DNA of 64,000 bases from Ectocarpus siliculosus (taxonomy: Eukaryota > Sar > Phaeophyceae > Ectocarpales > Ectocarpaceae), in assembly GCA_000310025.1 (NCBI GenBank), contig FN649755.1:3255208-3319207 (forward strand), given 5' to 3'. The notes beneath the pieces were generated by a model, which was not told where the DNA came from, ran no database searches, and was given only the letters and a program-made list of their open reading frames with translations. The position numbers and the translations under genes are program-made. Below, in pieces: positions 1 to 11,978 of this stretch (its first letter is position 1; each line of letters opens with the position of its first letter).

Positions 1-1681
1 CTCTACCCGGTTTTTGTCCCACTCGTTCACACCCCCTTCGGCTGTGGTCGAACCCGAAGGGTATTCTTTCTGTTCATGCATGAATTTCCCCCGAACGTGA
101 TACGGGCAAGTGCGCATTCGCGAACGGTCAAGGGTCGAAGGTTATGTCCGGGACCGTCGTACGTACGTACATGTGTATGTCCATATGTCCATCCCAACCC
201 GTGTGTCAAGTCCCTGGATATTGCCGGTTGCCGAAATAGTACCTGGGCGTACATTGAATCGCTTTATCAGGTCTTTATGTTCTGCACATTGAATAGTGCC
301 GGTGAAATCGCTGGAGACACCGGCACAACATAATCTACTGTTGGTGTCAAATACCGATAGATGTCATCACCTAATCCCAATAGCCCACTGCTCCCAAAAA
401 AAGAGACGTGGCAGGCTAATGTATGAGCAACGCTCCTCGAGACCATCTCATGTATGTACTCTCGAAATACCGGCAGCGGCAAGGGCGGCAATGGCAATAA
501 ACTGGAGACTCGTGGACTCTTCAAAACTAAATTAATACAAGTAGACCATGCATACATTCAGAACATTTTGTGCCACGCGTCGTACTCACGAACGAACGAG
601 AGCAACGAAGATTGTTGCACGGTAGGGAAACGCACGGGCGTCGAACCCCGACAGGCAAAGAGACTATCTCCGACAGTAGTAGCCTGAGGTGCATCACAGC
701 AGCAGCCTGACATATACGGTGGTACACAGCGGCTCGGCTCACAACTCAGCAAGGGACAAAAAAAAAAAGTGATGCAGCACCGCACGGACCCTCTTTGTTC
801 AACCGCCCCGTCCGGGTGGCGACACGGACAAGGCCGCCGCTTGTCGGCCACAGGAGGAGGAAGCTCGTCAAACTCGGGGAGGGTCGATGATCTGCGATTC
901 CCCACCGAACCATGCTCGAGACTCCGCGAGATTTGCATTGTAGCTCCAGATCAGCATTTCGGGACGGGTCGGGCAAGGGGTGCGGAGTCGAATGAATTCC
1001 ACCCACCCACGGATATTGGTCTGAGGAGCTGAAGCAAAAGCTTCAGAATTTCGCGTGCCTCCCAAAAACGAAAACTGGAAACACTGCTCGGAATACAGAG
1101 ACCTAAACAGCAACTCTGCTGATACTGGCGCTGCTCCCACGCCGCCATGTGTCCGGTGCTGTTGGCCCATCATTTGGCAAGTTTCAATGCCAACAAACGA
1201 TACAAACCCGGAATAACTGTGCTGTATTCTATAAACGTTTATGGGGAGGAGTGAACGAGGGGAATCCGCAGGGTAAGGACGCTCAGAGCTACACAGAGCC
1301 AATCCCCGTGCGCTTCAGGTTTCAAAACCTAGTGTGGCCGAACGGAAACGTCGACGTGCTCTCCCCAGCCATGGTCGAAGCCTGGAAGCATGACTGGAAC
1401 ATCCATCGGTTACGAGCCGCTGCACAGCGGCGATGTACCTACAACAATACATCCAAGGACAACAAAACTGGAACAGGAAACGACCCCCTTTGCTGGCGTC
1501 GTTTCCGCAATTTCCCTTCCTTGTGTAGGTCTCGGCGGTAGCAGCAGCCCAGACCACACAAACGCCCAAAAACACCTCTACCATTACTTGGGACCCCGAA
1601 ATACCGATGGTTATTCGACAGAACCGTGCAAACTTTACGTGCAAAATAAGACGATGACCAACAACGAAATGTGCAAGTCTT
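1..1681. other. 3' flank of the neuroguidin gene, no gene seen
   Basis: No coding exon with paired splice signals could be supported on either strand. The open frames are short, overlap on opposite strands and have no protein-like composition. A short inverted pair of the motif GTGCCGGT/ACCGGCAC sits near 288-325. The same motif recurs near 4448-4490, 5765-5800 and 29455-29500, so it is probably the end of a small dispersed repeat. The part next to 1682 should hold the 3' untranslated region of the minus-strand gene. Confidence 0.6.
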
Positions 1682-4600
1682 TCATCGTCGGCGCTTCTTC
1701 TTCCCCTTCCCGTTTCCCCCTTCTGCGTAGCCCCCCCCCGACATGCTCCCGCCCACGGTTCCCATGGCGCGCCCAAGAGCCCCCCCTCCCCCCTTCTGTT
1801 TTTTTCTTCCCCTGCCGGCGCCCCCCCCGAAGACATCATCGTCTCCGCCTTCCATGTCAGCTCCAAACCCATCTACCAACGCCGCAACGAACACGCCGGC
1901 AAAAAACGAAATAGATACGTCGTCAGTTAAATGAAAATCCGTTTCGAGGGTGGGTAGAGACACCAAGATGGAGCGCGGAGGTTGGAGACAGGGAGCGGCC
2001 CACATGATAATCGGCAAGGACACATGATGTGGTACTGTATAACAACAAGCGATGAACCGCACTACGCGAAGATAGGAGGGAAGATAGTGCAAATATCATA
2101 CACCAGATCCGGAATCACATACACACACACACAATGCTCGGGCGACCCACGTTACTCGAAAAACCATTCCGAAACAGAAGAATTGCGCGTGTAACGTCGG
2201 GGGCGTGTTCAGGCCCAAGAAACGAATCAACAGACCAATTGCACGCGGGGTTGGTCGAGGAGGGAGGGTGGGGGTAGCGGCGCGGTCACGTCCAAGGAGT
2301 CAAGCACACTTGAACACTCGAAGGAGGACCCAACAGGGGATGTGGGGGGGGGGGCATGGTCCACGCAAGAAACACCGTTGCAGTCACGCATCATGGCGTC
2401 AGTTTCCGCCCCCTGTTGGAACAACGCGCCAAAAAGCAGGAATTCCTGTGCCTGTAGAGCAAAGTGGAAGGGAAGAAAGAGTCGCGTTTGTTCCCACTGG
2501 CTCTGCTCCAAACGCTCGCTGTGTTTGCTCCATACCCTGGGGCGACGGGCGGTCGGGCGGCCTACAGATAAACCACACCACAAACTTACCCGCGTTCTTG
2601 GCGACTCGAATGAAGTCGGCCGCGCTGCCGACGTCGGCGATGGTCTCCAGGCGACCGGCGTCCTTCTCCATCCTCGCCCTCGCCTTCTTGGCCTTTCGCG
2701 TGACGGTCTGCAAAAACACACACATACGCACACACATACAGTTTAGCCTACCCCATGCTGCCCCCTCACGGGGTCCCAGTCCATGGCAGATAGAAGTGTT
2801 TTGTGTTTTCAACCGCACTAGGACTGACTTCATTTCATTGGTCAGCCGGTTAGCGCGGTCGATGCAAATAATGAAAATACACACATGTGCGGGGCCCCAG
2901 TTCATGGCGTTTAGAAGTGCTTTGTGTTTTTCAACCGCAATGAGACTGACGTCTTTTCGTTGGTCAGCCGGTTAGCGCGGTCGATGCTAGTACTAAAAAA
3001 ACACACACATGAGCGAGTTGCGGTTCGAAATGACATTGTGCTCGCATGAGCCCACGCTGGGGGGTCCCCTGTACAGGTACGTACACATCACGGTCGCGTT
3101 GCGCGCAAGTTGAAGCTTCTCAGGTCAAAGTGAAGAATTCGCATCCTCATTCTCTTGGTCGGACTTGCAGAATCGATGATCGTCACAGAAGCAAAAAGGC
3201 AAACCCGTGGCTGTAAACACACATGGACGAACGGCATCAGGGCGTACCTCCCCCTCCAACAACCTCCACAAGGGTGCACTTCTAAAACGTGAAAACAACA
3301 CAACTACCTATTAGAGAGGTCGAAATAAAAATCGAAGAAGTGGTGTGACACTCCAAAGTTCAGTATAAGAAGAATAATGTGGATACAAGTTTCACCGGAA
3401 TTGAACTATCCCTCACAACACAAAAAAAAAAATTAACACCACAACAGGTCAAGACATCGTCGGCGTGTCGGTTCATGTCGAAGTATACAGCAGTATCTCT
3501 AGGACATCGCCAGAGTTGATAGGCTTCTCAGGTCAAAGTGAAGAATTTGCATCTTCATACATTTGATCGGACTTGCAGAATCGATGATCATCACTGAAGC
3601 TCTGCCAACCGTTTAGCCAAAATTGCCGCCTGAGCTCAACGTTTCCAACCGTAGCCAAAAAGCACCACCAAAATTCCGCAAACCATGTACAGCAGTGCCG
3701 GGAACTGTACAATAGAAAAGAGTTCGACACCGCCGAAAAAGTCCACCTGTATCGAGTATAAAAACATACCGTAGGAGTATGAATTTCTGATAGGTCCCAG
3801 GCACGTAAGAAATGCCAGCGTGACTGGGAGCGTTGCTACCAATAGGTTGGCAGGATGCACGCTCACAACTTTAAAAGTCATTCGGAGAAACCTAGGTCCG
3901 CGGGGTACGTACCCGCTCATAAAGCTTTTGATGTGATCGGGGGTGATACAAAAAATAGGTGAGAAGGCTGCACGCTCAGAAATGTTAAAACCTGGCTCTG
4001 ACACGATGCGGAGGGTCGTAGGGCTATTCTGATTATAGCCACAATTTTCAAAGCAAAGTTGTAGACACGCAACGCAGATGATCCCCGAATCGAAGATGTG
4101 CTCGCCTTGTCCCGCATAGTCTAGACGTTTGAGTACACCCACAATACAATACATATTACTCACGACGAACAAAGTTTATTTCACACACAAGATTCGAGGT
4201 ATGTCGAATGATACGGCAGCATATCTACGATATCACGAGAGTTGATAGGCTCCTCAGGTCAAAGTGAAGAATTCGAATCCTCATTTTTTCTGTCGGACTT
4301 GCAGAATCGATGATCATCACTGAAGCTCTACCCACCCTCAAGACAAGATGCTGCCTGCGCTCAACGTTTCCAACCGCAACCTTAAACTGAAGTACAGTGT
4401 AAGGGGATGTCTGCCATGTGCCGCAATGAATGAGCCCAGAAAATAGACCGGCACTATATCGGACACCTGCACTTTTCAACCGGCACTAAACAGGGCCCCT
4501 CACTTCACTCCAATTTCAGAAAAAACAGGTGCACCAGTGCCAGCTACGATAGAAGAGGGAGCTCGACACCGCCGACATAGGTCTCTCATATCCTCGGATT

Positions 4601-7600
4601 GGTCTCAAACAGAAAGATGACACATACAGTACCGTGGTATGAAGTTCTCATGGGTGCGCATGTGGCACGCTCTACGTGACCGGGAGTGTTGCCACCAGTA
4701 CTGCAGGTTCGCAGGATGCACGCTCAGAAACATTTTACGGGGTACTTACCCGCTCGGAAGGCTTTCATGTGATCGGGGGTGTTGACACAAACAAGTGTGA
4801 AGGTCGCACTCTTGCGCGGCTCTGACACAAGACGGAGGGTCGTAGGGCATCTCTGACAGGCCATACTTCAAAGCAGAGTTGTAGGCACGCAACGCAGATG
4901 ATCCCCGAATCGAAAGTGTGTGCGCGTCGTCCCGCCCAGTCCAAAAGGTTCAGTCTTACATCCAGTTCGCTGCAGTCAGGGTCAAAAACGATGACGAACA
5001 ACCAACAAGGGCAAAAACAGGCAAAGACACGAAAAACAGCAACCGAACTTTCCGAACTCCACGAATTTCCGAAATCAAGAGCAAGTGGTACTCCCCGATG
5101 TTCCGAAATCAGCCAGGCCCAGCGCCACAGCCACAGCCACAGCAACAATATCCAGAGCATCAGCGACAGCAACAGCAACAACAACAACAACAACAACAGC
5201 AACAACAACAACAACAACAACAGCAACAACAACAACAACAACCGCAACACGGCTCACCAAGCGAACCATGTGGTCCTCTTCGAAGTCGAGACGCTCCTTG
5301 TCCTCCTCCAGCAGCTTCTTCATCTTAGCCTCCGACACACCCGAGGCCCCGGCGTTCCCCACCGCCCTGAAAAAAAAAAAAAAAGAGAACAAAGAACACA
5401 ACGAGCGTTGACAAAATCGACCCAACGGGAGTCAGCACTTGTCCGTACACAGAACATGCTCAATAGGAGATCGCCCAAAAAATGTGCACAATTTACGCTG
5501 GAAAAGGTAAAGTTGCACGCTGTACGCCGCAAAAAGGTGATGCACCCTAAGCTTGTAGCCCGCCGCCCCCGGGGTTCCGGCGTTCCCCCCCGCCCTGACG
5601 AATGACATACTATCCCGAATATGGGATGCATCATTGTTACGGTACCCTCGGAGTAATAGAATGTTGAACTATCAGTCAAGGGCTGTCCGATACGTCACTG
5701 CCATGCCGAAAAGATAGAGCAGTTTAAATTAGATTAAACACAGAATATGGAATATACCGTAGCCGGCACTATTCAGAGGGACCGGCACAATTTTAAGTTC
5801 TGAACGACACGGTGATTCGGTCTTGAGTGACACCGTGATTCGGTCTGTGCCAGCCCAAAACGCCTGTACCACTCAACCGGTACCACTGAGGGCCCTTGTC
5901 CGTACCCTGCGCAACGCGCACCTGACAGTCTCGGGCTGTTCGCCGAACTCTTCGCGAAGGGTCTCCATCACCTCCCCGCGGCGCAACTTGTCTCTCCGAC
6001 GCTCCAGCCTCTTCTCTCCCCTCACGGCGCCGGTCGACAGGCCGTCCTCATCGTAGGGCATCGAAGCCAGACGCGGTGCTCTGAAAATAGGAACAGAAAA
6101 AAAAAAATCAGATAGATATCCGTGGAAGCCAGACGCTCTGAAAATAGGAAGAGAAAAAAAAAGATTCAGATGGATATCCGTGGACGCCAGACGCGGTGCT
6201 CTGAAAATAGGAACAGAAAAAAAAAGAATAAAGAAAAAAAAGATTCAGATGGATATCCGTGGAAGCCAGACGCGGTGCTCTGAAAATAGGAACAGAAAAA
6301 AAAGAAAAAAAAAAACTCAGATATCCGTGGCAGCCAGCCACAGGCAATGTTCTGAAATTACGGGGGGGAAACAAAAAAATCGACGATGTGGTAAGACGTT
6401 GGTCCCAGTTCATGGCCTTTAGATTCGTGTACCGTTTTTCAGCCGCACTGGGGCTCATATAGTTTTCGTTGATCTGCCGGCTTACTATTTAGCGCGATCG
6501 ATGCCAAAAAAAAGAACCACACACAAAACAAATCCACACAGGCATCATCAGCATCAACTGGTCGTACGAAAAATGAAACGCGCATAAACTCCATTATCTA
6601 ATAGCTGTTCCTCTGCAAAACCAAGCAACGAAGAAAACACACACATACCGTCCACACACACATTTATTCCGTTATAAGACTGACGTCTACTCATTGTCCA
6701 GCCGATTAGCTCGGTCGATGCCAACCATCAAACACAGAGAGAAGTCTCCTCATTGGCCAGCCGGTTAGCTGGCTCGGTCAATGCTACAGTAGTCATCAAA
6801 CACACACGGAGACAAGTCTTTGCATTGGCCAGCCGGTTAGCTAGCTCGGTCGATGCCCATCATCAACACACACACACACACACATAGCCCATCAGCTGTT
6901 CTTCCTGCAATGCGAAAAAAAAAAAAAGTGGCGTACCTGTATAGGCCCTCCTGGTCCACCTCTCCTCCTCGCCCGGCCGATGATGACGACCTTTTCCCAT
7001 CGATTCCGCTGTCTGCAGGCATACAGAGAACACATAGCATATGGTGAGCTAAGGCCGTCACGATTAGTTTGAGTCAGCTGTCGTCAAGGCGTCAGAGATG
7101 AAATCCACCGACTAGTACTACGAGAACAAAAAGAAGGCAGCAGGGCCAGCCAACAGATGACTGACAGCTGTGATGACATCTCCCAAAAGCCCAACAGATC
7201 CGACAGCTGGCATGTCTCTTGACTCGAAGAGTCCCCAGCGAACGGACCACAACGAACGAACCCAAACAACAAGAACTCAGAAATATGTACAACGCACCAG
7301 CAATCTTAACCCACCACAAAAATACAAAAGCATAGGTATGCACATCCTGTTCACGACGAAAAAACAATTCGTCTATTTTCGCGAATGCGCAGCAGTAGTA
7401 ACATCTAGCTAGATTCTACCGGTAGATACCTTCTGCCGCTGTGCTGGGGTCTTCGCCCCACGGCGCCATCCCCTCCGGGCGAGGCCTGAAACTCAGGGGA
7501 TCGTCGTCGCCACCCCCACCCCCCACTTCCCCGTCCGCGGAGCCCCCGGCACCGGCAGATGCCGCCACCCGCAAAAGCTTGTCCGTCTGGTACTTGAGCT

Positions 7601-10600
7601 TCCTGCCTCATCCGAACAGCGACACCACCAAAAAATCATGCAGCGCATGAGGTCTCACATAAGCTGCTGACGAACTAAAGTTTGGTATGCTGGTGGTGGT
7701 GCTGCTGCTGCGGTTGTTGCTGCTAGGGGTGCTGATGCACTGCGGTTGGTTTGCTGCCGGCGGTGCTGCAGCGGCGGTTGTTACGTCCGCGAGAGCGTTT
7801 TGGAGAGCAAGGCAGTCGTCAACCGGAACAGCATGTTCCGCTTGGCGTTGTCGATTAGGGAATAGACTCTGATAGAAGCCGACTCCAACACAAAACGACA
7901 GACGCGATGTTCCTCTTCATAGTTCTTCACTAAAGTGTACCCTCCAGAACTGAACATAAAACGACAACGGTGTAGGTGCGGTATGTCCCTGAGAAAGCTC
8001 ATACAAATCTCTTGACCTGAACAGAACGGCAAGGGACAAAGCAGGTTATATCCTCGTCAAAACGCGGCTCATCGGGCGACTACTTGTTAAAATCAGCGTG
8101 GAAATGAGCCCAGCTGATTGGTCGACGCCCGCTTCTCCCTCACAACACAACAAGCAACACATGATGATAATACGACAATATCAGTGCGGGTGTGAATACA
8201 TCGGGAGCAAGTACAAATCGACAAGCAATACAAAATACCTCCAGCTGGCGTGATAAGACATTGCTCGGTAGATAACGACGGAGGAGCAAGAGGTCGACAC
8301 CACGTAGTACACAAAAAAAAAATCGCATCAATACAACATGGGCACACACAAACACCTGTCCAGCGGCCTGAGCTTCTCCATGACCGTCCGGAGCTCCACC
8401 AGCCTCCCCGCTGCCCCCTCCCCTCCCAGGGCCTCGCCCCTCCCCTTGGCAGCTGCGTAGGAGCAGATCTCGCGGCAGTAGCTCAGGAGCAGCGTCTGCT
8501 TGAGGGCCAAGAAAGAGGCCCCCTCATCTCTCGGCCCAGGGTCCTTTCGATACATGGATAGAATTTTTGGGGAGGCGCAAAAGCGTTTCGACAACGAAAA
8601 CAGACATGATTTCCGGTATGGTTAGGCCCATTATCTGTACATTGTTTTTTCCAACAATTTCAGACAGGCTTTGGTTTTAGACAAGACAAACTGGGACAAC
8701 AGATGTGGGTTATGTCCACGGCAAATTCAGTAGTTATTGTGCACGTATTGGGGGGTGGGGTGGGGGGACCAACAGCGGCGAATGAAATGATAACAAAAAA
8801 GTGTAGAGAAGGTAGTTTTCAACAAGGGCGTTTTCAACGATTGTCAAAAGTCTTTTCCTTGTTACAATCGTTGAGAAATGTCACCAAGATTCTTCTTCTG
8901 GTTTGTTGCAAGTAGCGTGAGATGATGGCTAAGTCAGCTGAGGACTTTGAAGCGCACAAGCATACATCGCAAGGAAATAAGCAGTCCTTCCATGACGGTT
9001 AAATAAGTCATCTTGCGTCTTTGAAGCGCACGAGCAACACCACAACTTCAACAAAAAACAGGCTTCAGAGACTGCTCTTAGGTGATTTGGAGCTTTTGAA
9101 GAGACCAGGCATACATCGTCACGTACAAAAATAGTGAGCGTTTTATGATGGCCAAACGAGTAATTTTGAACCTTTGAATTGAAGCGCACAAGAAAGCACA
9201 TGGCCACTTCCGGGTGGCGGACGCCGGAAAAAGTACCGCCTTTGCGAGGACACTGTTACGAACACGTGAAACAGAGAAGGGGAGGTCTTGAAACCCGAAC
9301 GCTAATCCACACCCGAAACCAAAACCAAAACCAAGCTTGGGTAACTAAATCAGGAGAAGGCGCGACAAGGAAAGTACCACAGGCCGGGGCCGCAGGCCTC
9401 ATCCAGTATGACCCTAGGCCAAGAGCAATACTAAAACTACAACACTAACATCAGGTCTACAAACGATTTCAAATTCGGCACGAAAATGGACGTAGGCGTC
9501 TGCCCCGATAACATTTTGAAATTGATATGCGCATACAGAATATCCTCGTCAAGGCTACCGAACAAGAGACGAAAATAACGAAGCACACACCTCGTCCATT
9601 TCTTCCCGTGCCCGCTCCGCGAGAGACCCCACTTTTTCTTCGACGTCCCTCGCGCGGTCCCTTAGCTCCTCCAAAGACCGCCACAGCCTTGGCTTCTCCA
9701 GCTTGATCAAGGCCCTTGCCTCCTACGAAACGGAAGAAAAAGCGACGCCTTAGAGAATTTTCTTGTAAATAATCTCCGGACAAAATGTTGTAAAAAAAGT
9801 GGTGGTAGTCGGCTAACCTGTCGTACAACGTAGGTGTTGCCCAGCTACACCTGCGGAAGTTTTTCCGTCGAGCTCCGCTTAGACTGCAGTCCTCTCCCCG
9901 GAGGACCACTAGAGCGAGAAAGAGAAGGAATTCATTCGCTTACCATACTTTAGTTGTGGCCTGATTTAGTACATAGCTTGGGAAATGCCACACCGCGGCT
10001 GGGAGTTTGTCCTGTGATCCCTCAAAATTGTCACATGGTTCATCGCCCCTTGATGACACTGCTGTGGTTCTCTCATGAGACGCCCACTCCGGAGGGATCA
10101 ATGGTAAACTGCAGTATGCACACGAGCGTCACTCCAGACCAAAACAGGTGCCATACATGAGAGAGGCGTCTCCCAAAAGGCAAAAAAAGGTACGCACACA
10201 CGTCGTTGGTGACATGGCGTAAGATATCGCACCCCCTGACCCATTTTCACAAGAGACCTCGTTTACTTCCACTACTGCCGTCCACGACGAAGAGGACGCA
10301 AAGGTGAACCGATATGATTTCTGAAAGCTGTCGACCAGACGGCTTCAACGCCGCCGTTCTCGGCGCCGCGACCATTTCTGCTGCGGAGAAACAAGGCTTT
10401 CATCCAGTCATGTCACCTACGGTACAAAGCAGGGGTCCGCGAAGGAGCACCTCGACGACATGTCAAGGCAAAACCGTAGAACACAAGAATCCCGCCGTAC
10501 TGGTTTGTTGCCGCCGTACTGGTCGGTTGCATCTCAGAACTGGGTGTACAAATGAGCATTGTGCAATCGAAGGTCGTCTGTCATACCTATTCAATCGGAG

Positions 10601-10989
10601 GTCGGTCATGTTTCTATTGTAAATAGTCAGTTCCTGTCCATTGCATCCCGGTATCTGACGTAAGTGTACAGCAGTAGTATTAGTGTAGTTTCGTACGATG
10701 GGCACATACCCAAACCCTGGAGCTTTCCCCTCACCTTGTTGATCTTGCTGTCGCCCTCGACCTCCATGTCAATCTTGCCGCTACCGTTGCTGCTCCTCTG
10801 ATTCTCGGCGATAGCTACACCCCCCGCGGGTTGTTCGTCTGCTGATCCATTGGTGACCGCCTTGGGCAGCTTTCGTCGTTTCCCCTTCGCACCGCTGCTC
10901 TTCGCCTTGGCTTTGCTGGCGTTGGCATTCGTGGGGGTTGTCGCCGCCACGGAATCCTCCTCCTTCTTGTTGCTAGAAGGTGCCACCAT
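1682..10989 (-). CDS. NGDN: Neuroguidin/LCP5-like protein (Sas10/Utp3/C1D family), nine exons
   Basis: Predicted 466-residue nucleolar protein. Exons in reading order: 10989-10735, 9722-9591, 8543-8356, 7602-7430, 7012-6937, 6080-5922, 5366-5258, 2707-2590, 1872-1682. All phases agree and the total is 1401 nt including the stop. The start ATG sits in AAGATGG. Residues 1-85 are a basic Ser/Ala/Lys-rich leader. The Sas10 region follows: EELRDRARDVEEKV, then FLALKQTLLLSYCREICSY, then LVELRTVMEKLRPLDRKLKY. Next come family landmarks DPLSFRPRPEGM, LYRAPRLASMPYDED and EKRLERRRDKL, then DFEEDHMVRLTVTRKAKK, and a basic KGKKKRRR tail. This order matches animal neuroguidin and yeast Lcp5, which act in the U3 small-subunit processome (18S rRNA maturation). 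The human protein is about 315 residues, so this one carries a longer leader and linkers. UTP3 itself is a less likely alternative, because its C-terminal domain is different. It is divergently paired with the plastid NusG-SAP gene. Introns are long, up to about 2.5 kb, and rich in repeats. Confidence 0.9.
2765..3012. repeat. Two tandem copies of a dispersed ~120 bp intron repeat
   Basis: Copies near 2778-2880 and 2898-3010 share an opening CAGTTCATGGC, a middle TTTTCAACCGCA and the core TCAGCCGGTTAGCGCGGTC, then a CACACACATG tail. A third, diverged copy is at 6407-6510. Core-only copies lie near 6690, 6755 and 6825, near 19360, and inverted near 32550. The core TTAGCTCGGTCGATGCC (6838 copy) resembles a tRNA D-arm/A-box, so a tRNA-derived short element is possible but unproven. 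Confidence 0.7.
3080..4965. repeat. Large tandem duplication inside neuroguidin intron 7
   Basis: Two diverged copies of a roughly 750 bp unit lie at about 3480-4150 and 4200-4960. Shared landmarks are CTCAGGTCAAAGTGAAGAAT, then GGACTTGCAGAATCGATGAT, then CTCAACGTTTCCAACCG, and near the end GCAGATGATCCCCGAATCGA. A third partial copy of the beginning is at 3087-3190. It lies wholly within the intron between exon 7 (ends 5258) and exon 8 (starts 2707). No reading frame is conserved across the copies. Confidence 0.75.
5140..5245. repeat. CAA/CAG microsatellite next to neuroguidin exon 7
   Basis: About 90 bp of almost pure CAA/CAG/CCA triplets end a few bases from the exon 7 donor at 5257. On the minus strand it reads as GTT/GTG triplets just inside the intron. 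It opens long low-complexity frames in several phases; none is part of the gene model. Confidence 0.9.
6060..6360. repeat. Tandem copies of the neuroguidin exon 6 acceptor junction
   Basis: The minus-strand junction of exon 6 (position 6080) reads on the plus strand as GAAGCCAGACGCGGTGCTCT followed by GAAAATAGGAACAG. This block recurs at about 6124-6155, 6183-6215 and 6263-6300, and a more decayed copy ends near 6350. Spacing is about 60-80 bp with A-rich and GGATATCCGTGG linkers. Each copy carries the first ~20 bases of the exon, the AG and the pyrimidine tract. It therefore supplies at least three decoy acceptors upstream of the real one. Confidence 0.85.
8925..9195. repeat. Degenerate ~80 bp tandem repeat in neuroguidin intron 2
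   Basis: Three to four diverged copies share TTTGAAGCGCACAAG and GCATACATCG (near 8946, 9020, 9095 and 9178). It lies between exon 2 (starts 9722) and exon 3 (ends 8356). No exon sequence was recognised in the unit. Confidence 0.6.
10203..10424. mobile_element. MITE-like element, copy 1 (neuroguidin intron 1)
   Basis: A non-coding segment of about 220 bp ends in GTCACCTACGGTA and begins with a rough inverted match, GTGACATGGCG. It shares internal blocks CACGACGAAGAGGA, GACGGCTTCAAC and CGCCGTT with copies near 29926-30244, 60045-60273 and 60474-60706. Small size, no ORF and inverted ends fit a miniature inverted-repeat element. The target-site duplication could not be settled. Confidence 0.55.
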
Positions 10990-11707
10990 CTTGACCGCGT
11001 GCCGCGATTCCTGTGCGTGTGTGTATTACTGCCCTGCTAATGATGGTTGGAGGGCGTCGCTCGTGGGTGGCCGTAGGAGACGGACATGTACAACCAGCAG
11101 CAGCCGGTTGTTCGTACGCGAGGACGCTGTCTTGTCAACCGAAAGCTTCTTGGATGGAACCACGTACGGAAAAAATCTTCCTCTGGGTGCCCCTGGCCGT
11201 GGGCGCTGCTGCTGTAGGTACCGGCGGAGCGAGAGCTGGCCTGTTTGTTGTGGAACATGGTCGCTCCCACTCCCACTGCTGCAAACCAAATCAATCTCCC
11301 AAATCTCCGATTTCCGGACGGGGGATCATATTTTCGTTCGCGTGCCCCCGCCCCTTGTGTGTCACACAGCACAGCAGTCTCCGGCGCGGGCAGACAGCAG
11401 ACCAAGCACGCGCTAAGCCGCCTGCTGTACTTCGCACCGGGTGAAGCACTCCGACACGATCGTGTCGGTGAGTGAAGGAGTATTGGAAGGTCCTGTGGTG
11501 TTGGCCGTGCTCGCTGCGGGGATCGCGCAGCAGAGAGATAGACCGCCAGCAAAGGGTGGCAGGTCGCTGCTGGGGACAAAAAACGTAGAACGTGCGGTGG
11601 TCTCAGGGGACAAACATCAACAACCGGCTGAGGGGCAGACGGCCGCCCGCAGTCGCGTCCCAGAGCTACCGAGAAGAAGTCAGGGGCCACGCGCGTCGTC
11701 CGAGACC
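10990..11707. promoter_or_regulatory. Divergent intergenic region, probable shared promoter
   Basis: These 718 bases separate the neuroguidin start (minus strand, 10989) from the chosen NusG-SAP start (plus strand, 11708), so both 5' UTRs and promoters must lie here. The stretch is GC-rich with a GC-box-like CCCCCGCCCC near 11346. No clear TATA box was seen at a sensible distance from either start. The plus-strand frame stays open upstream to 11441, but the resulting N-terminal extension would bury the signal peptide, so it is taken as 5' UTR. Confidence 0.6.
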
Positions 11708-11945
11708 ATGAGCCACAAGCGGCCGCCCGCGGCGGCATACCCCGCGGCCGTGGTGACGACCGTTTGCAGCACCCTGCTGCTGCTGTCCACATGCTCCCAG
11801 CAGTGCGAGGGCTTCGCCCCACCGCTGAATAATTGCAACAGCAACAGCAACAACAGACAGCTCTTGTCTGCCTCCGCCTCCCGGACAGCGCTGGTTGGCG
11901 GCAATAACGCCTGCAATTCGCCCCGCTTGCTTTCGAGGGGACAAC

Positions 11946-11978
<33 letters not shown>

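Noticed and set aside
4765-5430. Poly-Leu, poly-Val, poly-Gln, poly-Asn and poly-Thr proteins over the CAA/CAG tract
   Set aside because: These are all frames of a simple triplet repeat inside a neuroguidin intron.
11441-11707. N-terminal extension of the NusG-SAP protein to the upstream in-frame start
   Set aside because: It would bury the hydrophobic signal peptide and ASAFAP-like motif in the middle of the protein, and 11708 is a better start.
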